A stretch of DNA of 61,746 nucleotides from Cryobacterium shii. Its GTDB lineage: Bacteria; Actinomycetota; Actinomycetes; Actinomycetales; Microbacteriaceae. Every line of letters begins with the position of its first letter. Within the stretch, counting starts at the first letter, position 1. The stretch is taken from assembly GCF_004402595.1 (NCBI RefSeq), contig NZ_SOFY01000060.1:1-61746 (forward strand), written 5' to 3'. Shown piece after piece: positions 45,902 to 55,396 of the stretch. The position numbers and the translations under genes were made by a program. A model generated the notes under the pieces. It was not told the DNA's origin, ran no database searches, and was given only the letters and a program-made list of their open reading frames with translations.

Positions 45902-46483
45902 ATGCCCAGAGCAACGGGGACAAGATCGCGGCTGCTGGCCTTCGCCAGCCAGGTCGCCAAGTTCGGCGCGGTCGGGCTCGTCGGCTTCGTCGTGGACATC
46001 ACGGTGTTCAATCTGCTCCGCGCGAGCGTTTTCAGCCCCGACCTGGTGCACGCCGGGCCGCTCTACGCGAAGATCGTGTCGACCATGCTCGCCATCGTCG
46101 CGAACTGGATCGGCAACCGGTACTGGACCTTCGGCGCGTCGCGCCAGTCGAAGACCATGCGCGAGGGGGCCGAGTTCTTCGCCGTCAGCCTGGCCGGCAT
46201 GGGGATCGGCCTGGCCTGCCTCTGGGTCAGTCACTACCTGCTCGGGTATACCAGCGTGCTCGCCGACAACATCTCCTCGAACGTGGTGGGGCTGTTCCTG
46301 GGCTCGGTGTTCCGCTTCGTGCTCTACCGCTACTGGGTCTTCTCCCCCGTCCGCCAGGCGGGCCGGGGCGCCGCGACGGCCCTGAACGACGGCTCACGAA
46401 CCGACGGCTCACGAACCGGCACCGCCCGTACCGACACCGCCCGTACCGACACCGGGAGCCTAGCGACGGCCCCACAGAGGTGA
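45902..46483 (+). CDS. GtrA family membrane protein with repetitive polar C-terminus
   Basis: A 193-residue protein. Residues ~15-150 form a four-helix GtrA domain (QVAKFGAVGLVGFVVDITVFNLL at the start, ANWIGNRYWTF in the middle, NVVGLFLGSVFRFVLYRYWVF at the end). GtrA proteins help move polyprenyl-linked sugars across the membrane. The last ~40 residues are a Thr/Asp/Arg-rich tail encoded by two pairs of 15-bp repeats. The 3' end overlaps the convergent PH-domain gene by 24 nt. Confidence 0.87.
   Translation: MPRATGTRSRLLAFASQVAKFGAVGLVGFVVDITVFNLLRASVFSPDLVHAGPLYAKIVSTMLAIVANWIGNRYWTFGASRQSKTMREGAEFFAVSLAGMGIGLACLWVSHYLLGYTSVLADNISSNVVGLFLGSVFRFVLYRYWVFSPVRQAGRGAATALNDGSRTDGSRTGTARTDTARTDTGSLATAPQR
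46389..46450. repeat. Two pairs of 15-bp direct repeats in the GtrA C-terminal coding region
   Basis: A 15-nt unit occurs twice at 46389-46403 and 46404-46418, and a different 15-nt unit twice at 46421-46435 and 46436-46450. They encode Asp-Gly-Ser-Arg-Thr and Thr-Ala-Arg-Thr-Asp pairs. Each unit is a multiple of three, so copy changes keep the frame. Confidence 0.9.
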
Positions 46484-47017
46484 TGGGTCGGCGGTGATCG
46501 ACTGGTCGTGACCGACGGTGCCGACCCGGGCGCGGGACTGTTCCATCAGATCGTGCAGCACCTGCTGCACCAGCACGGGGTTAGGCACGTCCTTGAGCAC
46601 GAGCGGATGCTCCGGGCCGGTTTTGATCACCACGTCGCCCGAGCGCACCAGCGACTGCAGCCAGGTCGTGCGCACGGTCACGTCATAGCCGCGGCTGTGC
46701 AGCAGCTCCTGGCGGGTGCGCACGAAGACCCCCCGGCGGAAGATGATGCGCCGGGTGGTGATCGTGTACCGATGGTTCAGCCAGGAGACGAGCGGGAGCA
46801 GCCAGAACAGCAGCACGACGGCCACCGCCCCGGCCAGCAGGGCAGTGTTCTGCCAGGGCTCAGGCAGCGAGCCGTAGTAGTAGCCGGTGGCACCGCAGGC
46901 GGCCAGCAGGAACAGGGTCGGCCAGAACAGCACGCGGGCGTGCGGACGCAACCGGGCCACGACCGATTCGGCCGGAGGCGTCACGCTGGCTGTGCCGGTC
47001 CCCGCTGACTTTGTCAT
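46460..47017 (-). CDS. Bacterial PH-domain (bPH2/YdbS-like) membrane protein
   Basis: A 185-residue protein with two hydrophobic helices (about residues 28-48 and 58-78) followed by a bPH2 domain starting at NHRYTITTRRIIFRRGVFVRTRQEL. The same kind of gene lies next to birA and purEK-GtrA in other actinobacteria. Molecular role is unknown. It starts 6 nt after the birA stop and converges with GtrA, overlapping by 24 nt. Confidence 0.83.
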   Translation of the reverse strand: MTKSAGTGTASVTPPAESVVARLRPHARVLFWPTLFLLAACGATGYYYGSLPEPWQNTALLAGAVAVVLLFWLLPLVSWLNHRYTITTRRIIFRRGVFVRTRQELLHSRGYDVTVRTTWLQSLVRSGDVVIKTGPEHPLVLKDVPNPVLVQQVLHDLMEQSRARVGTVGHDQSITADPSPLWGRR

Positions 47018-47023
47018 AACCCA

Positions 47024-47866
47024 TTAATACCGCAGGTGGGTGACATCTCCGGCGGCGACGGCCTGCAGCTCGCCATCCGCCTGGTCCTCGACGATCAGGC
47101 GGCCGCTGCGGTCGAGGGCGATCGCGGTGCCGACCAGGTCGGTGCCGCCCGGGAGCTGCACCCGCACGACGGAGCCGAGGGTGCCGCACAGCTCGGTGAC
47201 CGCCTGCAGCAGCCCGCTTCGCACCGGGTCGCCATTCGCGGCGACGAACGCGGCCGTCAGGACCCGCAGTTCGGTCAGGTAGTGCGCAAGGACGGCGTCC
47301 GGGTCGGGCGGAGTGCCCGTGACCAGCTGCAACGAGGTGGAGGTGAGGGTGGGGAGGTCGTGTTCGTCGAGGGACACGTTCAGGCCGGTCCCGATCACCA
47401 GCCCGCGCGCATCCGGCAGGAGCTCGGAGAGGATGCCGGACACTTTGTACCCGTCGATCAATACGTCGTTGGGCCACTTCAGGGTGACCTCGTGCCGGGG
47501 GCTGTCCTCGTCCGGCGGCGCGGCCCGGGCGGCGAGCCCGGCTTCCACGGCCGCCCGCACGGCGCGCGTCATCGCCGCCCCCGCCAGCAGCGGGAACCAG
47601 CCGAAGTGGTCGACGGGCAGCGGGGCTCCCCCGACCCGGGGGCGGAGCAGCACGGAGACGGCCAGGGATTTGCCGGTGGGGGCCAGCCAGGTGCGACCCA
47701 ATCGGCCGCGACCGCGAGTCTGGTTGTCGGTGACGACCGTCGACAGGTCGGGCCAGGCGGCGGCATCCGTGCCCGCCGCGTGGCCGACGAGCTCGTCGTT
47801 CGTCGACCCGGTCTCGGCCAGGTACTCGAAACGCGGTACGACCTCGCGGCTGAGCGGAAACTCCAT
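47024..47866 (-). CDS. birA: Biotin-[acetyl-CoA-carboxylase] ligase (BirA)
   Basis: A 280-residue group I biotin protein ligase without the DNA-binding N-terminus. ETGSTNDEL, the biotinyl-AMP loop GRGRLGRTW, LKWPNDVLI and KVSGILSEL are the catalytic motifs. It attaches biotin to the BCCP lysine of the carboxylase alpha subunit encoded at 55397-57166. It is divergent from accD. Confidence 0.95.
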   Translation of the reverse strand: MEFPLSREVVPRFEYLAETGSTNDELVGHAAGTDAAAWPDLSTVVTDNQTRGRGRLGRTWLAPTGKSLAVSVLLRPRVGGAPLPVDHFGWFPLLAGAAMTRAVRAAVEAGLAARAAPPDEDSPRHEVTLKWPNDVLIDGYKVSGILSELLPDARGLVIGTGLNVSLDEHDLPTLTSTSLQLVTGTPPDPDAVLAHYLTELRVLTAAFVAANGDPVRSGLLQAVTELCGTLGSVVRVQLPGGTDLVGTAIALDRSGRLIVEDQADGELQAVAAGDVTHLRY

Positions 47867-48067
47867 GCGGCCCTCTTCTCGTGGCTAACTCAGGCTATTC
47901 TCCCGAATCCGGGCCTAATCATCCTCTTTTGGCCGCCCAGTGGGCGTTTCTCCTGAGTTGGCCGCGGGGAGAACACGGGGAGAAGGGGAAGCGACCAGCA
48001 AACCGACCGGTTTTTGTAGACAATCGTCAACGATCGGGGGCAGGGGCTGGCCGGTAGAGTGAACGGC
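47867..48067. promoter_or_regulatory. birA / accD divergent promoter region with a palindrome
   Basis: A 201-nt gap. An AAACCG-AC-CGGTTT inverted repeat occupies 48000-48013, a possible operator. TAGAGT at 48055-48060 lies 7 nt before the accD GTG at 48068, so the accD message is probably leaderless. A small CGCCC/GGGCG hairpin is also present near 47930-47950. Confidence 0.5.
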
Positions 48068-49672
<1,605 letters not shown>

Positions 49673-49681
49673 GCGGGCACC

Positions 49682-49918
49682 ATGACCGATCCAGCGAATT
49701 CCCCCGACCCGGCCGCCGAGATGCGCTTCCTGACCCGCGGCGTCACCCCGCACGAGGCCGCGGCCCTGTCGGCGGTGCTGCACGGCCTGATGCGGGAAGA
49801 GAACGACAGCCTGCGCCAGGCGCCGGCACGAGGCCAGAGCGCCTGGCAGCGCAGCCAGCGCGGCATCCGCACGCCGATGGTGCCCGGCGACGGCCGGTGG
49901 CGCGGCTTCTCCGCCTGA
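49682..49918 (+). CDS. Acyl-CoA carboxylase epsilon subunit (AccE-like)
   Basis: A 78-residue protein with the family core ARGQSAWQRSQRGIR (W-x-x-S-x-R pattern) and an N-terminal helix ending in HEAAALSAVLHGL. Actinobacterial epsilon subunits bind the beta subunit and stimulate the acyl-CoA carboxylase. The ATG lies 9 nt downstream of accD, and the two are surely cotranscribed. Confidence 0.88.
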   Translation: MTDPANSPDPAAEMRFLTRGVTPHEAAALSAVLHGLMREENDSLRQAPARGQSAWQRSQRGIRTPMVPGDGRWRGFSA

Positions 49919-50184
49919 GAACGGATGCCGGCCCAGCCGGTCCCCCTAAATGCCGACTTTTTTCGTGGTTCCGGTTCAAGCATGATTGAACTTGCCGGTG
50001 AGGTTCTCAGAACTTCACAGCCAGATCTCGCCGACTAGGGTAAGCAGGCGAGTTGTGGGGGCGAGTCAGGGTGACATTCGGGTTGTCGCCCTGACACGGA
50101 ATGTCGAAAGGGGATCAACCTCACGGTTGGTCCCCTTTCGCTTTGACCGGCCCTGCTTGAACCGGGCCCGCGGGCCGCTCGCTG
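49919..50184. ncRNA. Convergent intergenic region with a run of hairpins, possible structured RNA
   Basis: A 266-nt gap between convergent genes. Visible stems are: GTTCAA/TTGAAC (49974-49979 with 49986-49991); CTCGCC/GGCGAG (50027-50032 with 50047-50052); a 12-bp stem with one T-G wobble at 50065-50076/50084-50095 (loop 77-83); and a 15-bp stem with one wobble at 50106-50120/50125-50139 with a TCAC loop. The last two could serve as transcription ends for both flanking genes, but neither is followed by a T-run. The succession of stems is more than a simple terminator, so a small RNA is possible. Strand is undecided. Confidence 0.4.
50106..50139. terminator. Strong hairpin, probable terminator between accE and the kinase-like gene
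   Basis: Arms 50106-50120 and 50125-50139 pair over 15 bp with one wobble around a 4-nt TCAC loop. It lies between convergent transcription units. The lack of a following U-tract on either strand makes it atypical for an intrinsic terminator. Confidence 0.5.
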
Positions 50185-51195
50185 TCAGCGCGGGATCTCC
50201 AGCCACAGGTCGACCTCGGGTTCGGGCGATTCCTGTCCGAGCGCGCTGAGTCGGGCATCCGCGCTGCTGAGTCCGACGACGGTGACCGCGGTGGCGGATC
50301 CGTCACCGGCGGTGCGCGCGATGATCGAGTCGGCCGTGGTGCCGCCGATCGCGGCCGCCAGCGTGTTGAGGACGGTTTCGAGCTCGGGGCCGCGGATGTC
50401 GTCGATGTTGCCCTCGTCGAGCAGGGTGACGATCGCACCCCGGCGGCGGGCGGCCATGACCTGGTCGCGCACGGCGTCGTTGAGCAGCTTGCGACCGCGG
50501 ATCTCGTCGCGCACGGCGGCCTCGAGGTAGCGGCATTCCTGGCGCTGCTCGGCGGTCAGGTCGCCGCCCCGGTCGATGATGCGGCGCAGCATCGGCGCGG
50601 CCAGGCGGATGGTCTGGGCCAGGCGCACCTGGCGCTCGTAGAGGTGGGCCTCCTGGGCGGCCTGCCACTCGGTCGCCTCCCGTTCGGCCAGGGCGTACTG
50701 CCGGGCGTCCCGGCCCGCTTTGGCCAGCGCGCGGGCGAGAATGACGGCGACCGCGACCCAGACGACGCTTCCGATCACGCCCATCGACCCCAGGGCCGCC
50801 GGACCGGCCCAGACGACCGTGTGCACCACCAACGCCCCGGCGCCGACCCAGGCGAGCGCCGGCTGCCGCCGGGTGGCCGTGATGGTCATCAGGGTTCCGA
50901 CCGCCGCGACGTACCAGGTGGCGTAACCGTTGTCCACGGACCCGTCCAGCTGGCTGACCACGAGCAGCGGGATCATGGCGCAGACCGCGACGTTGAAGAA
51001 GGCCAGCCACAGCGGCATCCGCATGGGGCTCGTGGGCCACAGGCTCAGCACGGTCGCGACGAAGTAGACGACGATCGCCAGGACTGCCGGCCCCGGCGTG
51101 CGCGGCTGGTTCAGAGAATAGATGCCGAGCAGGACATGGTAGGTGGAGAAGAGGGCGGCCAGGGAGAGCACGAGGCCGCGCGGCACGGTGATCAT
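50185..51195 (-). CDS. Membrane protein resembling a histidine kinase partner, kinase motifs not visible
   Basis: A 336-residue protein. The first ~155 residues hold about five or six membrane helices; a charged coiled segment follows (residues ~160-195, ALAEREATEWQAAQEAHLYERQV). The C-terminal ~140 residues keep a helical dimerisation-like part and a possible ATPase-like fold, but I do not see an N-box asparagine or a G-box. Its ATG overlaps the histidine-kinase stop (ATGA), placing it third in an RR-HK-partner operon. A degenerate kinase or signal-input partner is inference. Confidence 0.65.
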   Translation of the reverse strand: MITVPRGLVLSLAALFSTYHVLLGIYSLNQPRTPGPAVLAIVVYFVATVLSLWPTSPMRMPLWLAFFNVAVCAMIPLLVVSQLDGSVDNGYATWYVAAVGTLMTITATRRQPALAWVGAGALVVHTVVWAGPAALGSMGVIGSVVWVAVAVILARALAKAGRDARQYALAEREATEWQAAQEAHLYERQVRLAQTIRLAAPMLRRIIDRGGDLTAEQRQECRYLEAAVRDEIRGRKLLNDAVRDQVMAARRRGAIVTLLDEGNIDDIRGPELETVLNTLAAAIGGTTADSIIARTAGDGSATAVTVVGLSSADARLSALGQESPEPEVDLWLEIPR

Positions 51196-52487
51196 GACGC
51201 GTGCCTCGCGGGCGCGGGCGGCCATTCGATGGTGATGGTGGTGCCCCGGCCGATCTCGGAGCACACCGCAACCGACCCGCCGGCGCTGGCGACACGGTCC
51301 TGGATCGAGATGCGCAGGCCCAGCCGTTCGGCCGGCACCGCGGCCGGGTCGAAGCCCACGCCGGAATCCGCGATTGTGACGGTGCAGCCGCCCTGGGCGT
51401 TCGCGCTCAGGGTCAGCGTGCGATCGGGTGTGAACTCGGCCGTCCCCGCGTGCTGCACGCTGTTCACCATGGCCTGCACGCTCGCTGCGAGGATCGCTTC
51501 GCTCGCGTGCACCGGGAGGCGGAGCGACTCGATCTGGCACTCGGTGACGGCAAACGGGACAGGGAAACGCTCGGCCGCCGCACGGATCTGCGCTGCCAGC
51601 TCGCCGAACGGCACCAGACTGTCGTCACCGGCCGGCACCAGGGCCGCTTCATTGAGCCGGTTCAGGGCATCCGCCGCCATCCCGGAGGCCAGTTCCGACG
51701 CCTTCGGGCCGCCCGCCGCCGCGGCGGCGAGGAACGTGGCGAGCACGCTGTCGTGCACGATCGAGTCCACCTGCACGCGTTCGACTTCGGTGGCGTGCTG
51801 CCGCACAGCGTTCGCGTACTGGTGCAATGCGTTCGTCTGCGCCGCGTCCACGGCGCCCGCCGTCTGCCTGAGCATGAAGATGATGATCAGGATGACCTCG
51901 CCAAGGAGGATCGCGTACACGGCGTCGAGGGAGGACAGGAGCACGTCGGCGCCGCCGCCGGACGGCTGGGACCGGATGACTCCGTAGACGACCGGCACCG
52001 CGAGGGTGTACACGGCGGCCCAGGCCAGTGGGAACGCGACCGCCGCACAGGCGGTCGCGATGGTGCACATGTACCAGAGCCACGGCTTGCCGTCGAGCAC
52101 CTGGTTCGGGTTGATCATGAGCAGGGGCCACGCGATGAGCGCGCCCAGGTAGAACACCGCGACGGTGCCGGTGGCCGCCCGGACCGCCGTCTTCGTGACG
52201 GCCGCCACGACGACGGCGGCGAGGGACAGGCCGAGCAGCACCGGCGCGAGGAAGCCCATGATCGGCAGCCGTTCGGGGGCCTGCGCGAACATGATGGGCA
52301 TCGCCTGAAGCGCGAAAACCACCCCCACGCCGGCGAGGGCGCGGGAGACGACCACCTCGATCCGGGTGCGACTGATCGGGTTGCGCGGCTGACGGGGGCC
52401 GGCGATCAGGTCGGAGCCGTGGGGGTCGAGTTCTGTGGGAGGCACGGGAGCGTGCCCGAGCCCGCCCGCAGTGTCAGCCGCGAGCAT
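51192..52487 (-). CDS. Sensor histidine kinase
   Basis: A 431-residue membrane sensor. Six or so hydrophobic helices span residues ~48-205; the dimerisation helix carries H245 in VDSIVHDSVLATFLAA as the likely phospho-acceptor. A HATPase_c domain follows with QAMVNSVQHAG (N-box), IADSGVGFDP (G1) and LGLRISIQDRVASAGGSV plus GRGTTITI (G2). It overlaps the response-regulator gene by 14 nt and the downstream kinase-like gene by 4. The signal is unknown. Confidence 0.85.
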   Translation of the reverse strand: MLAADTAGGLGHAPVPPTELDPHGSDLIAGPRQPRNPISRTRIEVVVSRALAGVGVVFALQAMPIMFAQAPERLPIMGFLAPVLLGLSLAAVVVAAVTKTAVRAATGTVAVFYLGALIAWPLLMINPNQVLDGKPWLWYMCTIATACAAVAFPLAWAAVYTLAVPVVYGVIRSQPSGGGADVLLSSLDAVYAILLGEVILIIIFMLRQTAGAVDAAQTNALHQYANAVRQHATEVERVQVDSIVHDSVLATFLAAAAAGGPKASELASGMAADALNRLNEAALVPAGDDSLVPFGELAAQIRAAAERFPVPFAVTECQIESLRLPVHASEAILAASVQAMVNSVQHAGTAEFTPDRTLTLSANAQGGCTVTIADSGVGFDPAAVPAERLGLRISIQDRVASAGGSVAVCSEIGRGTTITIEWPPAPARHAS

Positions 52488-53199
52488 CCCCGCCGTCCGG
52501 GTCGAGGCCCGGCAGGATTCCGTCTTCGACGGCTCGGCGGAGCAGGTCCACCTTCGTGGGCGCCGGCCGGCCGACCTCGATGTACTTCACGCGGATGCGG
52601 TCGAGGTATTCGCGGGCGGTCGAGTGCGCGATGCCGAGTTGCATCGCGACCATCTTCAGCGGCAGGCCGGAGGCGTAGAGGTGCAGCACGTCGCGCTCCC
52701 GTCGACCCAACTGCGCCTTCGCGAAGTCACGGTCTGCGTCGATGGCCGTGGCCCATTCGAGGTTGTTGAGCACGTCGCCGCGGGCGACGGATGCCACCGC
52801 CGCCATCACGGTCGTCGTGGGCGAGGATTTGGGGATCACCCCGGCCGCTCCGGCCGCGAGCGCCTCCCTGACCAGTGCGACCCGGTCCGCGATGCTGTGC
52901 ACCAGCACGGATGCCCCGGTGCTCTGGGCCCGATGCACATTGTCGGTGACGCGCGAGCCGTCGCCCAGCGACAGGTCGAGCACGATGACGTCGACCGGGC
53001 GGCCGTTGATCCCGTCGATGAGTTCCTGCACGGTGGGAGCGGTGAAGATGACCTCGAAGCCGACGTTCTCGCAGGCGGCCTTGATGCCCAGGCGCACCGA
53101 CTCGTGGTCGTCGGCGATCCCGACCCGCACGGGGTGGTCGAGGACGATGCCGCCCTCGGGCAGGGTGGCCGCGGTCACGGGTGTGGTCGGGTCGGTCAT
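52474..53199 (-). CDS. NarL/LuxR-family response regulator
   Basis: A 241-residue two-domain regulator. The receiver domain has an acidic D30-D31 pair (GIADDHESVR), phospho-acceptor D75 (VIVLDLSL) and a lysine in VIPKSS. The C-terminal LuxR-type HTH (residues ~165-230) includes LGRRERDVLHLYASG and AHSTAREYLDRIRVKY, a divergent recognition helix. It heads the RR-HK-partner operon and may bind the direct repeats in its own promoter (53220-53249). Confidence 0.87.
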   Translation of the reverse strand: MTDPTTPVTAATLPEGGIVLDHPVRVGIADDHESVRLGIKAACENVGFEVIFTAPTVQELIDGINGRPVDVIVLDLSLGDGSRVTDNVHRAQSTGASVLVHSIADRVALVREALAAGAAGVIPKSSPTTTVMAAVASVARGDVLNNLEWATAIDADRDFAKAQLGRRERDVLHLYASGLPLKMVAMQLGIAHSTAREYLDRIRVKYIEVGRPAPTKVDLLRRAVEDGILPGLDPDGGDARG

Positions 53200-53219
53200 G
53201 GGTCCTACATCCTCACGTT

Positions 53220-53249
53220 GTCGTACAGGTCAACGTCATACAGGTCAAC
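53220..53249 (-). promoter_or_regulatory. Response-regulator promoter made of two 15-bp direct repeats
   Basis: Positions 53220-53234 and 53235-53249 are near-identical 15-nt units sharing ACAGGTCAAC. Read on the minus strand, TTGACC (53248-53243) and TACGAC (53225-53220) are separated by exactly 17 nt, a good -35/-10 pair for the response-regulator gene starting at 53199. The repeat therefore coincides with the promoter and could also be a binding site for a regulator. Confidence 0.6.
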
Positions 53250-53254
53250 GATAG

Positions 53255-54568
53255 CTATCTGGACAGCAGCGCGATGCTCTCAACATGGTGGGTGTTGGGA
53301 AACAGGTCGAAGGCGCGCAGGGTGCGCAGGGTGTATCCGTGCCCGGCGAGGAGCGCGATGTCTCGGGCCAGCGCGACCGGGTCGCAGGCCACGTAGACGA
53401 TCTGACGCGGGCCGAGCGCCCCGAGCTGGTCGATGATCTCCTTGCCCGCACCGGCGCGCGGCGGGTCGAGGATGACCGTGGCCGCGTTCTGCCTGGCCCG
53501 TTCGGCGGCGCTGGAATCGCGCACCAGGCCGCTGAGGAACCGGTCGACCCGGGAGGTCTGCACACTGGCGCCGACCCATTCGGCCAGGTTCTCGGCGGCG
53601 AAGTCGGTGGCCTGGGCGTCGCTCTCGACCGAGGTGATGCGCAAGTCGTGGCCGAACCGGTCGCCGACCGCGGCGGCGAGCAGGCCGACCCCGCCGTAGA
53701 GGTCGAGGTTCGCGGCCCGCGGGTCGAACTCGTCGGGGTCGATGGTGTCCTGCACCGCCCGGTAGAGGGTCTCGGCCGCGCTGGTGTGCACCTGCCAGAA
53801 GCCGGCGGCGTCGAGTCGGAACTCGCGCTCCCCGACGACCTCGCGAATGAGCGTGCGTGGGGTGGGGCGGCGCTTGCCCGCCGCGTCCTGCTCGGCCACG
53901 AGCACCTGCACGGAACCCAGGCTGGGCGCGACGACATCGACGGATGCGGCGCCCTTGAAACGCTGGTCGAGCGGCGCGGCCGCCTCCAGCAGCCGGTCGG
54001 CGAGCGGCAGGTCCCCGACCGGGATCACCCGGTGGGAGCGGGCGGCGTAGGGGCCGACGAAGCCGTCCTCGTCGACGTGCAGGCGCACGCGCGTGCGCCA
54101 GCCCGTGCCGTCGGCGGCGTCGCCGGGGGACGCGTTGCGGCCCACCTGGACGGGCTCGACCGTGACCTCGGACTCGATGCCGGCCATCCGTTTGAGGGCG
54201 TCGGCCAGCACCTGGCGCTTGAGCTCGCGCTGGTGGCCGAGCTCGATGTGGCCGAACTCCGCGCCGCCGGCACGGTCGTCCGGGTCGCGCTCGAGCGCGG
54301 CGGACGCCCAGATGTGCGGCTGGCGCTCGGGCGCCTCGGTCAGGACCTCGACCGTTTCGGCCCGCCAGAAGCTCTTGTGGCTGGCCGAGGTCAGCCGGGC
54401 GCGCACACGCTCCCCCGGCATGGTGTCGCTGACGAAGACCACGCGACCCTCATGCCGGGCGATGAAGATGCCGCCGTGAGCTACGTTTGTGACGTCGAGT
54501 TCGAGTTCCGCGCCCACTTCTGCGGAGTGCCCGCTCTGGTCTGCCTGGTTGTCGTTGCTGGTGCCCAT
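53255..54568 (-). CDS. TRAM-domain class I SAM-dependent RNA (uracil-C5) methyltransferase, TrmA/RumA-like
   Basis: A 437-residue protein with an N-terminal TRAM domain (residues ~20-80, ELDVTNVAHGGIFIARHEGRVVFVSDTMPGE region) and a methyltransferase domain. FWQVHTSAAETLY, LDLYGGVGLLAAAVGD (SAM motif I), ILDPPRAGAG and YVACDPVALARD (catalytic Cys) are the RlmD/TrmA hallmarks, and the final NTHHVESIALL closes the family. It methylates a uridine in tRNA or rRNA. I do not see the four-cysteine iron-sulfur cluster of RumA. Confidence 0.92.
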   Translation of the reverse strand: MGTSNDNQADQSGHSAEVGAELELDVTNVAHGGIFIARHEGRVVFVSDTMPGERVRARLTSASHKSFWRAETVEVLTEAPERQPHIWASAALERDPDDRAGGAEFGHIELGHQRELKRQVLADALKRMAGIESEVTVEPVQVGRNASPGDAADGTGWRTRVRLHVDEDGFVGPYAARSHRVIPVGDLPLADRLLEAAAPLDQRFKGAASVDVVAPSLGSVQVLVAEQDAAGKRRPTPRTLIREVVGEREFRLDAAGFWQVHTSAAETLYRAVQDTIDPDEFDPRAANLDLYGGVGLLAAAVGDRFGHDLRITSVESDAQATDFAAENLAEWVGASVQTSRVDRFLSGLVRDSSAAERARQNAATVILDPPRAGAGKEIIDQLGALGPRQIVYVACDPVALARDIALLAGHGYTLRTLRAFDLFPNTHHVESIALLSR

Positions 54569-54632
54569 TCATCGATGATCCCACACCGCTTATCCCCTGC
54601 ACGAGCCTCACCCCCACGCACGAAGGGAAACC

Positions 54633-55286
54633 ATGCGCCTCTACCTGGCGTCCACGTCTCCGGCACGGCTCATGCTGCTGCGCTCGGCGGGCGTCGAACC
54701 CGTAACCCTGGCCCCCGACGTGGACGAGGATGCCGTGGCGGCCGAAGCCGCCCGGCACAGCGGCGCGCCCCTCACCCCGCACAGGGTGGTGGAGCTGCTG
54801 TCCCGGGCGAAGGCGGAGGCCGTGTCCCTCGCGCTGACCCGGGCGGGCGACATCGGGGACGGCCTCGTGCTCGGCGGCGATTCGGTTTTCGTGATCGACG
54901 ACGTCATCTACGGCAAGCCGCACACGAGCGAGAAGGCCCGTGAACGCTGGCAGCTGCAGCGCGGCCGCACCGGGCAGCTGTTTTCCGGCCACTGGCTGAT
55001 CGACCACACGAACGGCGTGGCCGGGCAGGCCGTCGGGGCCGTCGCGGTCGCCGACGTCACCTTCGCCGACGATATCGGGGATGCCGAGCTCGACGCCTAC
55101 ATCGCGACCGGCGAGCCCCTGTTCGTGGCCGGCGCGTTCACGATCGACAGCCTCGGCGCGCCCTTCATCACCCACATCGACGGGGACCCCTCCACCGTCG
55201 TGGGGCTTTCCCTCCCGACGCTGCGGCGGCTCGTGAACCGGCTCGGTCACTCCTGGCCGAGCCTGTGGAACCGCCCCTCGAACTGA
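54633..55286 (+). CDS. Maf family nucleoside triphosphate pyrophosphatase
   Basis: A 217-residue protein with the Maf start LYLASTSPARLMLLRSAG, the VLGGDSVFVIDDVIYGKP segment (conserved Asp), and the C-terminal FTIDSLGAPFITHIDGDPSTVVGLSLP. It hydrolyses non-canonical or excess nucleoside triphosphates. In other actinobacteria it directly follows accE; here the kinase and methyltransferase genes intervene. Confidence 0.93.
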   Translation: MRLYLASTSPARLMLLRSAGVEPVTLAPDVDEDAVAAEAARHSGAPLTPHRVVELLSRAKAEAVSLALTRAGDIGDGLVLGGDSVFVIDDVIYGKPHTSEKARERWQLQRGRTGQLFSGHWLIDHTNGVAGQAVGAVAVADVTFADDIGDAELDAYIATGEPLFVAGAFTIDSLGAPFITHIDGDPSTVVGLSLPTLRRLVNRLGHSWPSLWNRPSN

Positions 55287-55382
55287 CCTGCGGCACCCGT
55301 TTGGCACCCGATTGTAGGCATCCGCACTTTTATCGCCCCTCTTTTTGTGGGAGAGAACCAAAACCGAGGGGGCCGAGCGCCA

Positions 55383-55396
55383 TAAGCTAGGGCACT
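55383..55396 (+). promoter_or_regulatory. Possible leaderless -10 of accA
   Basis: TAAGCT at 55383-55388 is followed by 8 nt and the GTG at 55397. No ribosome binding site precedes the GTG, so a leaderless message is likely. Confidence 0.45.
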
